64,000 nucleotides of DNA from Anthostomella pinea (taxonomy: Eukaryota; Ascomycota; Sordariomycetes; Xylariales; Xylariaceae). The position numbers and the translations under genes are program-made. Location: positions 744,001 to 808,000 of the forward strand of contig CAUWAG010000020.1 of the NCBI GenBank assembly GCA_963556695.1, in the 5' to 3' direction. Positions 1-12,163 of the stretch are shown here, one piece after another. A model generated the notes under the pieces. That model searched no databases. It saw only the letters and a program-made list of their open reading frames with translations, and was not told the origin of the DNA. Numbering within the stretch: the stretch's first letter is position 1; every line of letters begins with the position of its first letter.

Positions 1-1554
1 CCTTCTCGACTGTAAACCGAATCTGAATCTCATACAGCTCGCTGATGAAGATTCCAACCTAGGCTATTCTCGCGATCGTCCCAGACACGGGCTGATGCAC
101 GCTTTTTCACTTGAGAGCACTTTGTAGCGATATTGGTCACCAGATGAAGAGGGTGAGCGGCGGACTTAAAAAAATCTCATATACTCTGGCGGGGTCCTAC
201 AGCTTTTGGTTGAAGCTGAAGCTGATGTCGATTTATTGGATAGGGGAGAAGTCGTCCACGGGCTCATATTCCGTCGGACAGCGTTGGGCACGCCTGTCGC
301 GTGGCAAACCCTATGCTAATCCGAACTTTAATTAAACTGGGAGCCAACTTCAGTGGTTCTGCAGCTTACGGCATTGCCGACGAGGAGATGGCAATTCTCT
401 CCCCCAGAACAGAGCCAGCTTGTTGGGGTCAAATCGTATGGGGACCCCCTAGCAATGACGAACAGCCGCGGCTCCGTTTTGCTACACCTACTCCGTTATA
501 CGATCTCATCCACGAAAGGAGGAGACTATGGCTGGCACCTGGCGCCAGAGTTCGCGGAACTCAAGAGCAAAAGGCCTGGATCGATTCGCTGAGGATCCTG
601 ATCGAGGCCGGCGCCACTCGGTCCCAAGGTCTCTTCAGCCCAACCGGCGTCATGCTCGAGGACATCTTCTACTCTTACGTTCAGTGTCCCATCGACTCCG
701 ATGAGATATGGACACTGCTGGTCGAGGGAGGTGTGCTCAACATCCATGATCGTAATGCGATGAACCAGACTTACCTTGGCCAGCTGGTCTCCAGGTGCTA
801 CGGCGGTAAAATGCTGACAGAGCCGCTGTCGAAACCGAATCTGATAAGGTCCCTGGTAAAGTTCGGTGTCGACATCAACGCCGTGGGCAGCAGTGGTTTG
901 ACTCCTCTCGACTACGCGATTCTCTACGGGGAGATTGACACCGTCCAACTGCTTGTGGAGTTGGGAGCCAACCCTTTTCAGCTGCAGCCCAAAAGGTGTT
1001 CTCCAGCCCACCACGCGTTTGGTGAACCTTTCTCGCAAAAAGGTCCCGTGGCGAAGAAGGTTCTAGAGTTCCTGCGACGCAAGCTAATGAAGCATCTTCA
1101 TCCGGGCCGACGTCGACGGAATCAGAGGGCGCCAGACGTCCTGCCTCACCTGCGCAACCAGGCATGGCATCCGACTTTGACCGTCGCCGACGACGTCAAG
1201 ATCAGTAAAATCTGTGAGAAACTGGTCGCCGACGCGGAGTACAGGGCATATTCCATCATTGCACTGCTGGAGCCATACCGAAGCGCCTGTGTCGATGACA
1301 ATGGGCACACACCAGGGGACATTGTCTCCAGGCTGGAAAGCCTGAACAAGCTTGGTCGAAAGATTGAACGCCAGACTATCATCAGCCGTGGTCGTCCATT
1401 CAAGGTAAGCGATGGGCCCCAGAAAGGTATCAGACCTCACCACAAGAACCTCCGCGCCGGCGTCGAGTGTAAGAGTCGGTGCTACTTCTGCTATCCCTTC
1501 CCGCCTCTTCCAGTCGATATAACGCTGCTGGGAATTCCCGACCCAAACCAGTGA
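1..1554 (+). pseudogene. Ankyrin-repeat protein, 3' part, frame-broken at its 5' side
   Basis: An ankyrin-repeat protein of unknown partner that starts upstream of the window. The clean reading frame runs from about 301 to the stop at 1554. It contains repeat-like segments such as LIRTLIKLGAN, LIRSLVKFGVDINAVGSSG and TPLDYAILYGEIDTVQLLVE. Upstream of 301 ankyrin-like coding continues in other frames: GLMHAFSLE in frame 2 (up to about 112), LCSDIGHQMKR in frame 3, then LLVEAEADVDLL in frame 2 from 203. The second of these changes is explained by a plausible 50-nt intron at 153-202 (GTGAGC to CTACAG). The changes near 105-113 and 310-320 are not, and look like indels. The C-terminus after about 1400 is less repeat-like and may hide another intron with donor GTAAGC at about 1404. 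It could be a pseudogene or a gene with assembly errors. Confidence 0.55.
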
Positions 1555-2125
1555 TATTAGCTACTCAATAGCTTCGAGTGTGGTCTCTTTCATTGCTATT
1601 TTTCACCTACCTAAATATTCTCTCTTGTGTGACTTGATCGTCTCTCATTTACAAAGTATTGTCACTGCCACGATGATTCTTGCGAACTTCCCCCCTGGCG
1701 AGCAGGTGCGGTGACGACCGCGTTGGCGGCCTCGTAGCATGACTCGTAGAGACCATCGTCCCCTAGGTACGCGTGAACCTACAATCCCCGGCCAGCTCCA
1801 TCTCGCGAGGCTCATGTGGATTCAGGCCCTGACAGACGTCGAGTAAACCAAGTCAAGCCGCCAGCGCTACTAGAGGTGTAAGAGAGCAAGGTCACGCTCG
1901 ATATGTCCATGGAACCTGGATAGCGAGAAATAAAGAACGAGAAAAAAGAACAGAGAGACGCGATGTGGCCGGTACTTGACAACGTAGTAGTTTTGACACT
2001 GCAGGGTGTTTGAAGACCATGCGAGACTGGTGACCAATGACTGGCCTAGACTACTGGCCATGTTTCTGGTTTGTTGATGATGCGCGCATCTTGGGTAGTC
2101 GGTGCTTCGGTCAAATATGCGGCTC
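1555..2125. other. Intergenic, no gene seen
   Basis: About 570 bases between the 3' ends of the ankyrin gene (+) and the transcription-factor gene (-). Only short shadow frames are present. I see no RNA gene, repeat or promoter element I can support. Confidence 0.5.
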
Positions 2126-3953
2126 TTAAAGAGCCCCATTCAGGCAACAGCCGTGCCTCCCCACCCCCCTCGATAATCCTGTCACGGTGGTTCTAGCGAA
2201 GTAGTGACTCCAGGTGACTGGGGTAGATACCTGTTGCCTGTCAGCAAACCCACGAGTCAGCTCCGCAGGCCAGAAACGCCGCCACTCACATCCAATAGCC
2301 CACCGTCTACCAAAGCGCAATGTGCTCGACCTCAAGACGTCCACCTCCTGCTCCGACAGTCCACGTCCCAAGTGTTCAACGACATAGAGTGTGGCACGGG
2401 ACTCGGTACAAAACGCTATGAACGAATGCTGTCGTGAATCATGGGCATCGCATGATTCAAGGGCAATGCGGGCCATGTCCAGAACCATGTTCGAGATCGA
2501 CCGCAGGGCTAAGGCTGATGCCGAGTCCAGATCGTGGGCGTTCCCCTCTGAATGTGTTGACCGGAGGGCGGCGAGCGCACTTGGGAGGTTTTAGTAGTCA
2601 TATAGGTGAATACAACGGGTAGAGGACTGAGCATGGATGTGTGACTCACCTAATGGCCAGCGCAGCAGCCTCGCATATACGTAGGTATTTCCTCTGTGAT
2701 GTATGTAGGAGGGATTGAACCAGTTGCTGCATGTGTGAATCCAAAGTGGCACATTGCTGTACAGACGTTGTAGAACGGCGGTGCACATAAGTCAACGCGC
2801 TGCCGATCAGGAATGCGGTCTCAACAGTTACTTGGAAAGCTCTAAAAGGTCCCACGAGGAAGCTGGCTCCCTTCAAGAAAGCAGTCACGTTTCTCAGAGA
2901 GGCAGCGACGTACGGCTCGTCGGGCGGCGGGATGAGAAGAGGTGCTTGCCAATCGATAGCACAGAGTGCGATCATACTGCATAAGGCGTTATTATCAGCA
3001 TCTGAGATGTGAATTATCGCGGTCCGGTGACCTTTACCGATCGAGAAGTGTGATGGCGCCCCAGCACAAGCTGAGACCGCTAGTTGGCCTTCTCCATCAC
3101 CTTGGGAGAGAACACTGCCAGCATAGGCCAACCCCATCAGCTTGGCCACCGAGAAGCAGGTAGCAAGACTGAGATACGCCTGTCTGGTGAGACCGTGCCC
3201 TAATTCATATGCCGTGACCAAGATACCGGCTTGGAGTAGAAGTAGGGATGGTTGCTCAGATAGCGAGATGAGGGATAGCCTTTTCGTGACGCGATAGATG
3301 GGACTCTTTTCGACGGGGTATTCGCGCTTTACGCAAGGAACTCGGCTTGCCAGAAACATTGAGAGGGTCAGGACTGCCAGCTCTTCATCGAGAGCAGAGC
3401 CATGATCTTCTCGAAGCTGCTTGTGAGTATCATGGAAGGAATTCTTGTCGACCACGGGTAGCCATCTGTGCACCGTGTCGAAGTGGAGGTCAGCCAACTC
3501 GGCCAGACTGATCCCGAAGGCAGTGAGTGTCTGTACAACCAGAGCATCGAGACTCATTCGTTCACTATGACGATCCGAGTGAACCGGGCGACGGCCGCAG
3601 AGTGCTTGCATGAGGAGCTCCTCGCCCTTGCATGTCAGATCAGTACAGCAATCTCCCACTGGTTCTACTAGTTGGCCTGGGCCGCCTTGGGTTTGGAAAT
3701 GGACCAAATCCCCAGTACACGGTAGATTGGGGGCAGCATAGTCGCAATGAAGTGATTTCCTACACGCTCAACTCGTGTTAGTGCGAACTGTGGCGAATAT
3801 TCCGAGCAGTGTCAATAGGAGGCAAGACGGGACATCTTACGATGCGCATCACGAACAAGTCGGCATGGTCCTATCACAGGATTGCTTGCGGGATCGACAC
3901 TGTGAGCACGTCCGTTGCGCTTTCAACACTAACAACGGCTTTGGAGAGGACAT
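2126..3953 (-). pseudogene. Zn2Cys6 fungal transcription factor with a stop codon in its zinc cluster
   Basis: A Gal4-type regulator with an N-terminal binuclear zinc cluster and a fungal-specific TF domain. Exon 1 (3953-3841) starts MSSPKPLLVLKAQ. It carries TCSQCRSRKQSC, then DRTMPTCS, a TGA at 3851-3849 and TGCGCATC. Intron 1 is 3840-3760 (GTAAGA to TGTAG, branch CACTAAC). Exon 2 (3759-2650) continues KSLHCDYAAP and the TF domain (LHFDTVHRWLPVVDKNSF, LLLLQAGILVTAYELGHGL). Intron 2 is 2649-2580 (GTGAGT to CCCAAG, branch CTACTAAA). Exon 3 is 2579-2126. With an Arg codon in place of TGA the spacing is C-x2-C-x6-C-x6-C-x2-C-x6-C, the canonical pattern, in a frame of 559 codons. An alternative donor GTGATG at 3852 would remove the stop in frame but also the fifth cysteine. 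It could regulate nearby genes, but no target can be read from sequence. Confidence 0.75.
3849..3851 (-). other. In-frame TGA between zinc-cluster Cys4 and Cys5
   Basis: Codon 35 of the regulator reads TGA. It sits between TGT-TCG (Cys33, Ser34) and TGC-GCA (Cys36, Ala37). A single C-to-T change of CGA (Arg) at a CpG site would account for it. Confidence 0.75.
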
Positions 3954-4487
3954 GGCGACTGGGCTTGGAAGGAGTCACATGTAGCCAATATGCTGGGACA
4001 CCATGCATCGGCCGACACAGGATGAGATATTGGATTTACCCAGTTTATAAGCCATTACTGGAACCCAAAGGGCGTCATCGCTGGCCAAGATGGTAGGCTT
4101 TCGGTCGGCCCGTTCTATTGGCCAGACAGGTAGGGGTAGCAATATCTGCGTCGGCCGATGCATAGAGGCAGGGGATCGAATCTTGCATTAGTCCCGCTTA
4201 CATGTCACCGCCCGAACTCCTGGCACCTATGACTTGTCAGCACGTAAGGATACACAATGTTTCTATGAGACACCGAACGGTAGGGTGTCTCAATGGCAAG
4301 AGCATGGAGATGTGTGGGTTGGCTCATGCATCGGCCGGTGCAGCTTAGCAAGCTAAATGGTATCAGTCGATTGTTCGTGCTCAGGAATTTGAGTATTTGA
4401 AGCGCATATACGCCTCGAGAGAAATGATGAAAGGCAACAAAACAGAGGTCTCGCTCAGGAACAACCAGTCAAAGGCTCATACACAAT
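3954..4487. other. Divergent promoter region between the TF gene and the NmrA-like gene
   Basis: About 530 bases between the divergent starts at 3953 (-) and 4488 (+). Only short shadow frames are present, and no clear TATA box or other element. Confidence 0.45.
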
Positions 4488-5343
4488 ATGCCTACCATCC
4501 AAAACGTAGCGATCCTAGGTGTAAGTATCAGTCTCCTGCGAGATCTACTCCTACCTTTACTGATTCCGCGTGAAGGCGTCTGGGAATGTGGGCGACGTGG
4601 TCATTCCAAAGCTCCTCTCTGAAGGATACACCCTCACCATCGTTCTTCGTCCGGATTCCAAACCATTCAACCTCAATGGCATCGATGTTGAGCATATCCG
4701 CATCGAGACTGCCTCATACTCGGACGTTGAGTCCATGACCGCCGTCTTCAACGGCCAACACGCCGTGATAGAGGCTTTCAATCCTGCCGCCCAGGTTCAC
4801 CAACGATCCATCGTCAAGGCAGCTCTGGCTGCCGGCGTGGCCCACCTCCTCACGCCTGACTTTACGATCGATAGATTCGGCCCACATATCGAGGAGATCC
4901 CCATATTCAACCCCAAGCTTCGCGCTCAACGAGAGTTGGAAGAAGCCATCGAGGAAGCTCAGAGCGAAGCTCGCAAACACGGCCGCCCGGAGCCACAATT
5001 GACGTGGACGTCTGTACTCACTAGCCTCTGGTACGACTGGTCCATCGACGCGGGCTTCTCCATGATCAACAAGGAAAAGCGCACGATTACCCGCTACGGG
5101 TCTGGAAACCAGCGCCTCAGTCTGACCCGACAGGAACGGTGTGGCGATTATGTGGTCGCAATTCTTCGGAACCCAGAGCGGTACCGGAACCGGCCTGCGT
5201 ACTTCGCAAGTACTACCATCGCGGTCAACGAGCTCATCGCGCTCGTCCGAGAGCTTGCGGGCGCTGATGATGAGTGGAGCGTTCGCGACGTTCCCCTAGA
5301 GCCGCAGAGGCAAGCGGCGTTCAAGCTCTGGGACGAAGACTAG
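4488..5343 (+). CDS. NmrA-like / isoflavone-reductase-like NAD(P)-binding protein
   Basis: A Rossmann-fold protein of the NmrA/isoflavone-reductase-like atypical SDR family. Fungal members act either as NAD(P)-linked reductases or as redox-sensing regulators, and the substrate here cannot be told. Exon 1 (4488-4520) encodes MPTIQNVAILG and exon 2 (4576-5343) resumes at ASGNVGD. The join makes the nucleotide-binding motif GASGNVG at residues 11-17. The intron 4521-4575 has donor GTAAGT, branch CTGAT and acceptor AAG. The product is 266 aa, a little short for the family (about 300). TPDFTIDRFG near residue 110 corresponds to the substrate-side loop, and LIALVRELAG near the C-terminus is typical of the group. 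The gene is divergent from the broken regulator. Starting at 4488 is needed to complete the glycine motif. Confidence 0.85.
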
Positions 5344-7358
5344 AAACAGGAGGGAAAGGATATGCTGTATAGCAGGCCTATCCCATGGTCTTTGGGGCAA
5401 GCCTTCACGATGAGGACAACCGGTATGGTGCTGATTTCGGCGATAAGCTTGAGCCGGGCTGGGACGAGGGGAGAGCCAAACTCAAGGAACGTCTTCGTGA
5501 GGTTTTGTATTGATTTGGGCTTGTCACTTGTGTCCGACGTATGGCTGTTGCGTTCATCACAGAGTCATCAAGGCTACAGACTACAGTAACCTCGAGTGTG
5601 AGCGAGTAATGACATCGGAACCCGGAAGAGCACTTGTGCGATAAGGTAGGAGAGTGACGATTGATTATGAATTATTAATCATCAGACAGTTTGGATCCGC
5701 TCTGCAGCGTTCCTGGCGCTAGTCCGTTTCCGCCCCGTCACCCCACCGCCGCTGCAGCCCTGGGGCGCGCCTAGACCACCTGAGTAGCACCTTGTAGGGA
5801 ATGGATCTCATTGGCCACGAGTTCGCGTTCCAGGGGAAACGAAAGGCATACAAACTCAGGTGGGGCGTTAAGGGGGTTGCTTTGGGGCCGCGCGCCGACT
5901 TTCTTTGTTCTTCAAATTCTTCAATCAAAAATCACATTTGCCTTCAGGAATGCTGCCACGAATACATTCGGTATTGAACGGAGACTTGTGTGTGTACAGC
6001 TGAGATGAGCAAAGTTGCAAGCTGATCCCGGTCGTCACGCTCAGGGTATCCGGCAGTCGGACTGTCGCATGACCAGGTGACACGCACCGACGTGGTACGA
6101 TTGGCCGTTGAGTCTTGACGCCTCCCATCTTCTTCTTCCTTGGTTTCTGCTGAGATTACGCTCGACAGAGCACGACAGACCACCCTGCAGATCGCAACGG
6201 TGTATCACATATCTTGCCGCGCGCCACGCCGTTCTTCAACTACCAAGCCGGCCACATGGACCGGACCACGGGGCCAGCCAAACCTGGAAGCGCCTCCATT
6301 TGACCGCCCGGGCCCGAGCAGCCGAGATAGCATCACTCCTTTCTACCAGTAGATGCTGTCTAGCTGCTGGTATTAACTGCACCCTGCTGCGAGATGCGGA
6401 GTCTCGATTGCATCTCGGGGTAATCAATCGACCTCATGCAAAGAACTTGACAGGGAGAGACGTGAAAAGAAGCTCAAGCGAGCGAGCCACCAGTTCCCGA
6501 GTCATGATGCCCCCGCAAACGCCAAGCCCATCTTTCAGATTCAAAGATCATCTACCGAATATCCTCATCTGTGGTTAAGTGGTGCCTGCATCATGCAGGG
6601 GGATTGAGGGAGAATTGCCCGTCTGGCTTCCATTCCAGCCTCCCATCGCCAACCGCTCACTGCTGCTCACTTACGACGCAGGTGACGGCGATAAGTAAAA
6701 TTAGCAGACGGGCCAAGATCCAGGGTGACAGATGATTGACAGGGGCAGCCTGCTGCGGGCCTGTGCGACGACAGCGCGCGGCCACTAGAATCGCCCGCTG
6801 CGCGCCAGGTCAGGGGCACCCCTCGACGCTAGAGGAGGCGGTCCAGGGGCATGGACAGGGGAATGGACAGGGGATGATGCCACATGCGCGCGTGGCGCGT
6901 CGCTTCGTTGGCGGTTGGTGCTACTTTCCGAATTCCCCATCCTCTGTGCCTCTTTGGGATCAATTTGGTCTAATCATTGGCCAAAGAGGCCGATTGCGAC
7001 GCTACCTGTTGCCAATGGCCAGGCCAGTGCCCCTTTCCAATATGGAGCTGGGGCTGGAACTGGAACTGGAAGTCTCGAACTGACCCGTCCGTCTGTGCTT
7101 TTTCTCTCTTTCCTATCCTTTTCCCTCCGTCGTTGTGTCTGTCTGTGGTCCATTGCTACCTCTCTCTCTGCGATCGCCTCTTGTCACTCCCTGCGACGCC
7201 TACTATTTCCTTTCGAGCTGAGCTGTTGGTTCTGTCTATCTATCAGTCTTGGCCTTTTTGGTCCCCAGTAATTTCTCCTGGGATTATTGATACACTCCAC
7301 ATTCCAACCATCACCTGCGCGCCTGTCGTCATGAGAGATATGACCAGGGAGTAGAGCC
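5344..7358. other. Intergenic plus probable long 5' leader of the coiled-coil gene
   Basis: Two kilobases without a convincing gene. The last 300 bases before 7359 are pyrimidine-rich on the + strand (runs of TCTCTC and TTTCC around 7100-7240), as is common in fungal promoters and leaders. Frames such as 6108-6578 have no recognisable protein features and overlap frames on the other strand. Confidence 0.45.
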
Positions 7359-10300
7359 ATGTCGGTCCATATACCCAACCACCAGGAGACGGCCCCCTCG
7401 TCGAGGGCCGACTCTGAGACTTTTCGTGCTTCATCTGATGTTTCTTCCCTTCGTCAATCGTTTCCTGCCTACCCAGACTATACCCATCCCCTGGACGACG
7501 AGGACGACGTCGACCAAGTGCCTGCTCTGCCTATTTCGAGTACGAGAAACACCAGGAAGCTTGTCATCGACAGCTCCGTAGCCCTGCCGCCGGCCCACCC
7601 CATTCGACGCAAGCCGCTGTCGTCAACCGCCTCACCCATCGCCACTCGCTACTCGTCCGGCGAGTATCTGGCCATCGTGAATCTACCCAGGCCGGACCAC
7701 AGATACGACCGCTCCTTCTCGGTCGATAGCCCTACCGTCTACCATTTTCCTCAGCCGCCCGCCTCGCCCATGCCTCGGCTCAGTTGGGAGTCGCAAACAA
7801 AGCCACCGCCTGCTAACGAGAACGCCAACCAAGACAACAAAGAGTGAGTCAAAGGTCTCATTAATCTGCAATGCAATCCAGCGCGCATCTGGCAACCAAA
7901 ATAAGCCATTCTAATCTCTCCGATTCAACTAGGGAATCTCCCGTTCCTCGACATTCGCTTGATTCTGCAGCCTCCGATCCGGCTGTCACAGCGGGTGAAG
8001 TCAAACACCCAAGCTTACGGGATAGCAACCCTGCAGCTCTTCAAACATCTGCGACTGCTGACCTGTCGCAAGACGACGGACAGACCCCATATGACGACCT
8101 GCTGTCCGACCAAGACGAGGATCCACTGAGTGACCACATTTTCGACGGGTACAACTCAGACTCGTCCGATAATTCTAATCATAATAGTCCTAATACTATG
8201 TCGTTGCATGTCACCCGCAAGGCCACACCACCACACTTGACCCTTATACCGGACGACACTGTCCCAACTCCAACACACAGAAATACCATCAACACACCCG
8301 TCAATACTGACAAGCCTCTGCCCAAATCACCAACTTCGTCCCGCCTCGGCACCTTCTTCGGCTGGACATCGTCGCCGTCCAACACCGAGACTTCAGACAA
8401 AGGCTATTCGCCACTCCCGTCACCCTTCAACTTCTCCAAGTCCACCAGCGTTGCCGATGCATCCCCCGTTACTACAATCGGACCACATTCACTACTCGAG
8501 GCCCCCAAGGCGCAATACGGCTCTCCAAACTCCAGGGACTACTGCGAATCATATCTTGCTACGCCGCCAGCTACCGCGGCAGACACTGGTGACATCGAAG
8601 AGATGGAAGATGAGCTGAAGGCCATCTCGGCCGAATTGGCAGCGTCCATTCGGCGCGAGATGGACCTAGAAGATTTAGTCGACAGACTACAAACCGAGAG
8701 GGATAATCCTACCACCACTATAAATAAGAGGACAAGCGACTACTTCTCTGATTCGGGATATAGCTCAGCCAAGTTCAGTGAATACGATCAGTCTAGAGAA
8801 GAGGTTGAAAAGATACAGAGGAGATCGGAGCAAGAGAAGGCGCAACTCAGGCTTGAGTTGACCGATAAGCTCCAGGATGAACGGTCCAAGAGACAAGAGA
8901 TGAGCGAGCAGATTAAGGAGTTATCCACGAAGGCCTCCCAAATTGACCTCAGCCAGACGTCGAACGCTGATGCCAGCGGCCGTGTGAAGGAGCTCGAGAT
9001 CACCTGCGAGACACTGCGACGGAAGCTCTCTGAAGAACGTCAAGTCAAGGATAACTTCGAAGACTTGCTTTCGGCACTCAAGGGAGAGCTCCAAAATGCT
9101 TCCAATGAGCGCGACAACCTGCGCGACGAGATCGTTCCTCAACTGCGCGCCCGCGTGGAAGGCCTCGAGGGCCAGGCTTCGGAATTGGAGCAGATGGCCT
9201 ACGAGTCGACCAAGATGCAGCAGGAAATGCACAATCTCAAAAGCGAGAACTCTGACTTGAAGCAGGCGCAGACGGCCTCGATGGACAGCATATCGGAAGA
9301 AGCCGGACTCTCTGGATCTCGGTTGTCGCGATCCAACTCTCTCACAGGCCCACCTTCATCCTTCAGGCTTCAACGGGCACCAACGTCAGGACTTACCAGA
9401 TCCAAGTCGGTCAAGACAACCGAGTCCAGGGACCAACTGTCCGAGCGGCTCAAGGATGTCGAGGAGCAACGAAATGCCTTGCACCGTGCTCTCAAGAACC
9501 TGCTCGAGAGACAAGAGCACCAGAACCGCGAGAATGATAAGAAGATTCGAGTTCTCGAAATGGAGCGTGACCGACTAATGACCTCATCACCCAATAAGGC
9601 CGGTTTTCAACGGGAGGTCACCAACTTGCGAGCTGAGATCACCACATTGCGCCGACGAGCCGAAGAAGCCCTCGAACAGAAGTGGCAGGTAGAGAAGGGA
9701 CTCGGTGGTCTTAAGATGGATCTCGACCGGTCAGAGCAGGAGATCGCATCCCTCCGAAGCCTGCTTGGCGAAAAGGACATTCTCATTCCGCCTGCGCTCG
9801 CACGCTCGAGCAGTGGAAGCGATACCAATGCCGCCCCTGTCACGTCGGACTCGTTGGCGGCTGCGTACCAGGATCTTCAGGAAGCGTATACAGATTCCCT
9901 TGAGCGCATCAAGAGGTTGGAAGCCGGTTCACAGGATGAGTCAACCCAGCTCGCTATGCAGAGGTTGGAAGACGCACTGTCCTGTGCCCTATCGGAACGC
10001 GACTACGCTCGTGATGAGGTCACGTCCTACAAAGAGCAACTGGACATTCTCAAGGCTGGCGAGCAAGCCTACCTGGAATCTGAAAGGGCATTGGCGGACG
10101 AGCTGCGCGAATCGGCTCGCCGTGTCGAAGAACTAGCCGTCCAGGTTCGCCAGCAGTTGGCCGCCAACCAGAACCTCCGCCAACGAATTGCGGATACGGT
10201 AGCTCGCGGCGAGGCCAACCAGAAGGCCAATTCGGAGCAGATCACCACAATGCAGTCACGACTGCGGATCCTGGAGGAGAAGCTGGAGGCAGCGCAAGCG

Positions 10301-10741
10301 GCATCCGAGGACAGAGTCACTCGTCACGAGGAGGAGATGTCGACGCTCAAGGAGAGCCACAACGCCCAGCTCACACGAATGCGCGAAGGCCTGCGCTCGC
10401 CCCGGACATTCCCACCAAAGTCGCCATTGTCTCCTCTGTTCACCCAGGGTGGGCGCTCTCCACGCCTGAGTGCGACACGTTCCGGCCCTGCCATGAACGT
10501 TTCAGAGGAAGCTCAAGTCGACAATCTCAAAGCTCGCGTGGCGGAGCTCGAGAACGCGTTGACGGATGCCGACTCAGAGATGCAGCAGGTGGTTGGGCGC
10601 ATGAACACGGCGCAGATCGAGGTCCTGGAGCTACAAGAAGAGCGTGAAGCAGCCGTTCGCCAGACCCGGAGACTGGAGAAGGAGCTTCAAGCCGAGAAGC
10701 TCCAAGCCTTTGAGGGTCGATTCAAGTCTCTTCTGGCATGA
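7359..10741 (+). CDS. Large coiled-coil protein, function unknown
   Basis: A 1097-aa protein in two exons, 7359-7843 and 7933-10741. The intron has donor GTGAGT and acceptor ACTAG and joins in phase. Roughly the first 380 residues are low in complexity and rich in Ser, Pro, Asp and Thr. They hold several SP/TP sites and the phrase RLGTFFGWTSSPSN. From about residue 390 to the end the protein is mostly predicted coiled coil (ELKAISAELAASIRREMDLE, LRRKLSEERQVKDNFEDLLS). Ser/Pro-rich breaks occur at about 640-680 (SRLSRSNSLTGPPSSFR) and 980-1010 (SPRTFPPKSPLSPLF). I do not recognise a catalytic domain. Similar fungal proteins are usually annotated as M-protein-like or Uso1-like coiled-coil proteins, probably a scaffold or cytoskeleton-linked protein. 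The start is the first ATG of an uninterrupted frame, preceded by a short upstream ATG near 7331. Confidence 0.8.
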
Positions 10742-12163
10742 ATCAGCCTTGATCGAGCAAGGCTCGATTTCTAGAAGCCAAACAAATCATTGCTTAACGG
10801 CGCATCTGTTGTCCTTGAGCATTTACAAGCATTGGGTATTGGGGGCAGCTTTTGGATTTGAGCAGGATACACCCTGTGGATGAGGGCAATGGAGGTGGCA
10901 TAAACCTGCCCTGATTCTTTATGCTTGGATTCCCATCATATACTTCGCCGCCACACTATGTGCCAGGGCAATTGCTTTTTGTATAATGTCTTGAACATCA
11001 ACCCGGATGGATGGGACAGGGACGCACACTTTGTGTGCCTAGTGTCTCGGTATCTCGCTGTACCTATATACACGGGATGGGAGTTGGAAGCATGGGTGGC
11101 CCCTTAGCTGGCTATGCAGCACATAGCTAGATAGGTTACCCTTGGGATGCCACTGCATGCCCACGTGAGTATAGTTGTCTAATCAGGAAAACTTGTACAA
11201 CACAACACCATGCCTTCATTTTGACTTTCTCGTTCCCATCACAGCTGAGACTCGCAGCGCAGCAGAACCGTAGACATGCCGATTGTCACGGGCAATAATG
11301 TTGTGACCTTCACTCGACCTGGTCATTTACATCCATGTACCGGGGAACACGGCGCTGTGGCGGCAGTGACCCAGGCGTGCCTGGACGCAGGTGAAGGCTC
11401 AGCCCAAATGAAGATAGGCGTCTCCTTTGGCCACGGAGATGCTGCTGCGGTGGTGTCGGGGCAAGGGGTTCTTGAGGGATGTCAGCCTTGGGTGAAGCAA
11501 GACGCCTTTCTTTCCGTGGGTGAAAGGACTTTGGGAAGATGGGATGTGTTGGGTGCTGTGTAGAATCTGCTTGTGTAACTGTATGCCGGTCGTGGACGCT
11601 GGACTCATGAGAAAGATAGGGGGCGATTCTAACTGTGCCATGTGCTGCTCTGTAGGTTGGTCATTTCCTACTGAGCCTCCGGCCGACTACCTCTGACCTT
11701 GAAACTACATATACACCTTTATACCGCTCAAGCCATCATACGCTTGAGCAACGATTTTTCCCGAAGTCCGAGTCCTTTAGACCGCGTCATTTGACCAGAC
11801 GACTACGGTCTCGTGTGCTGTCGTGTCTGCGCTTAGTAGGTACCGCTGTTTGAGATACCACTGTTTACGCTGGAGGATAGATGGTGGACGGGGTCCACTT
11901 TGGTGTCCGGAGTGGTCAACCGGGGGGGAATCTGGATGGTTGGGATCACTTCGTCAATCAAGCTTCTGCGGCACGCGGCAGCGAGCAGAACGTATGGTAT
12001 GAACTATATTAGAACTCTTGACTGGCGAGCGACAACATCATTGCTAATTTCAATTGGTCCCTTCTCCAGGGTTGCTAGAAAGACTCACCCGAGACATGGC
12101 ATGACGGGTATCCCTATTTTGCGATATTGGAGATATAACCTGCAAGCCCGCCATTTCTCATCT
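10742..12163. other. Intergenic, convergent 3' ends
   Basis: About 1.4 kb between the coiled-coil gene (+) and the kinase-like gene (-). A 95-codon frame at 11276-11563 has no recognisable domain and an opposite-strand frame overlaps it, so I do not call it. Confidence 0.45.

Noticed and set aside
4168..4186. GGGGATCGAATCTTGC resembling a tRNA T-arm (B box)
   Set aside because: No matching acceptor stem, anticodon arm or A box at the required distance.
11276..11563. 95-codon plus-strand frame after the coiled-coil gene
   Set aside because: It has an ATG and an even composition, but no homology I recognise and an overlapping antisense frame. Too weak to call.
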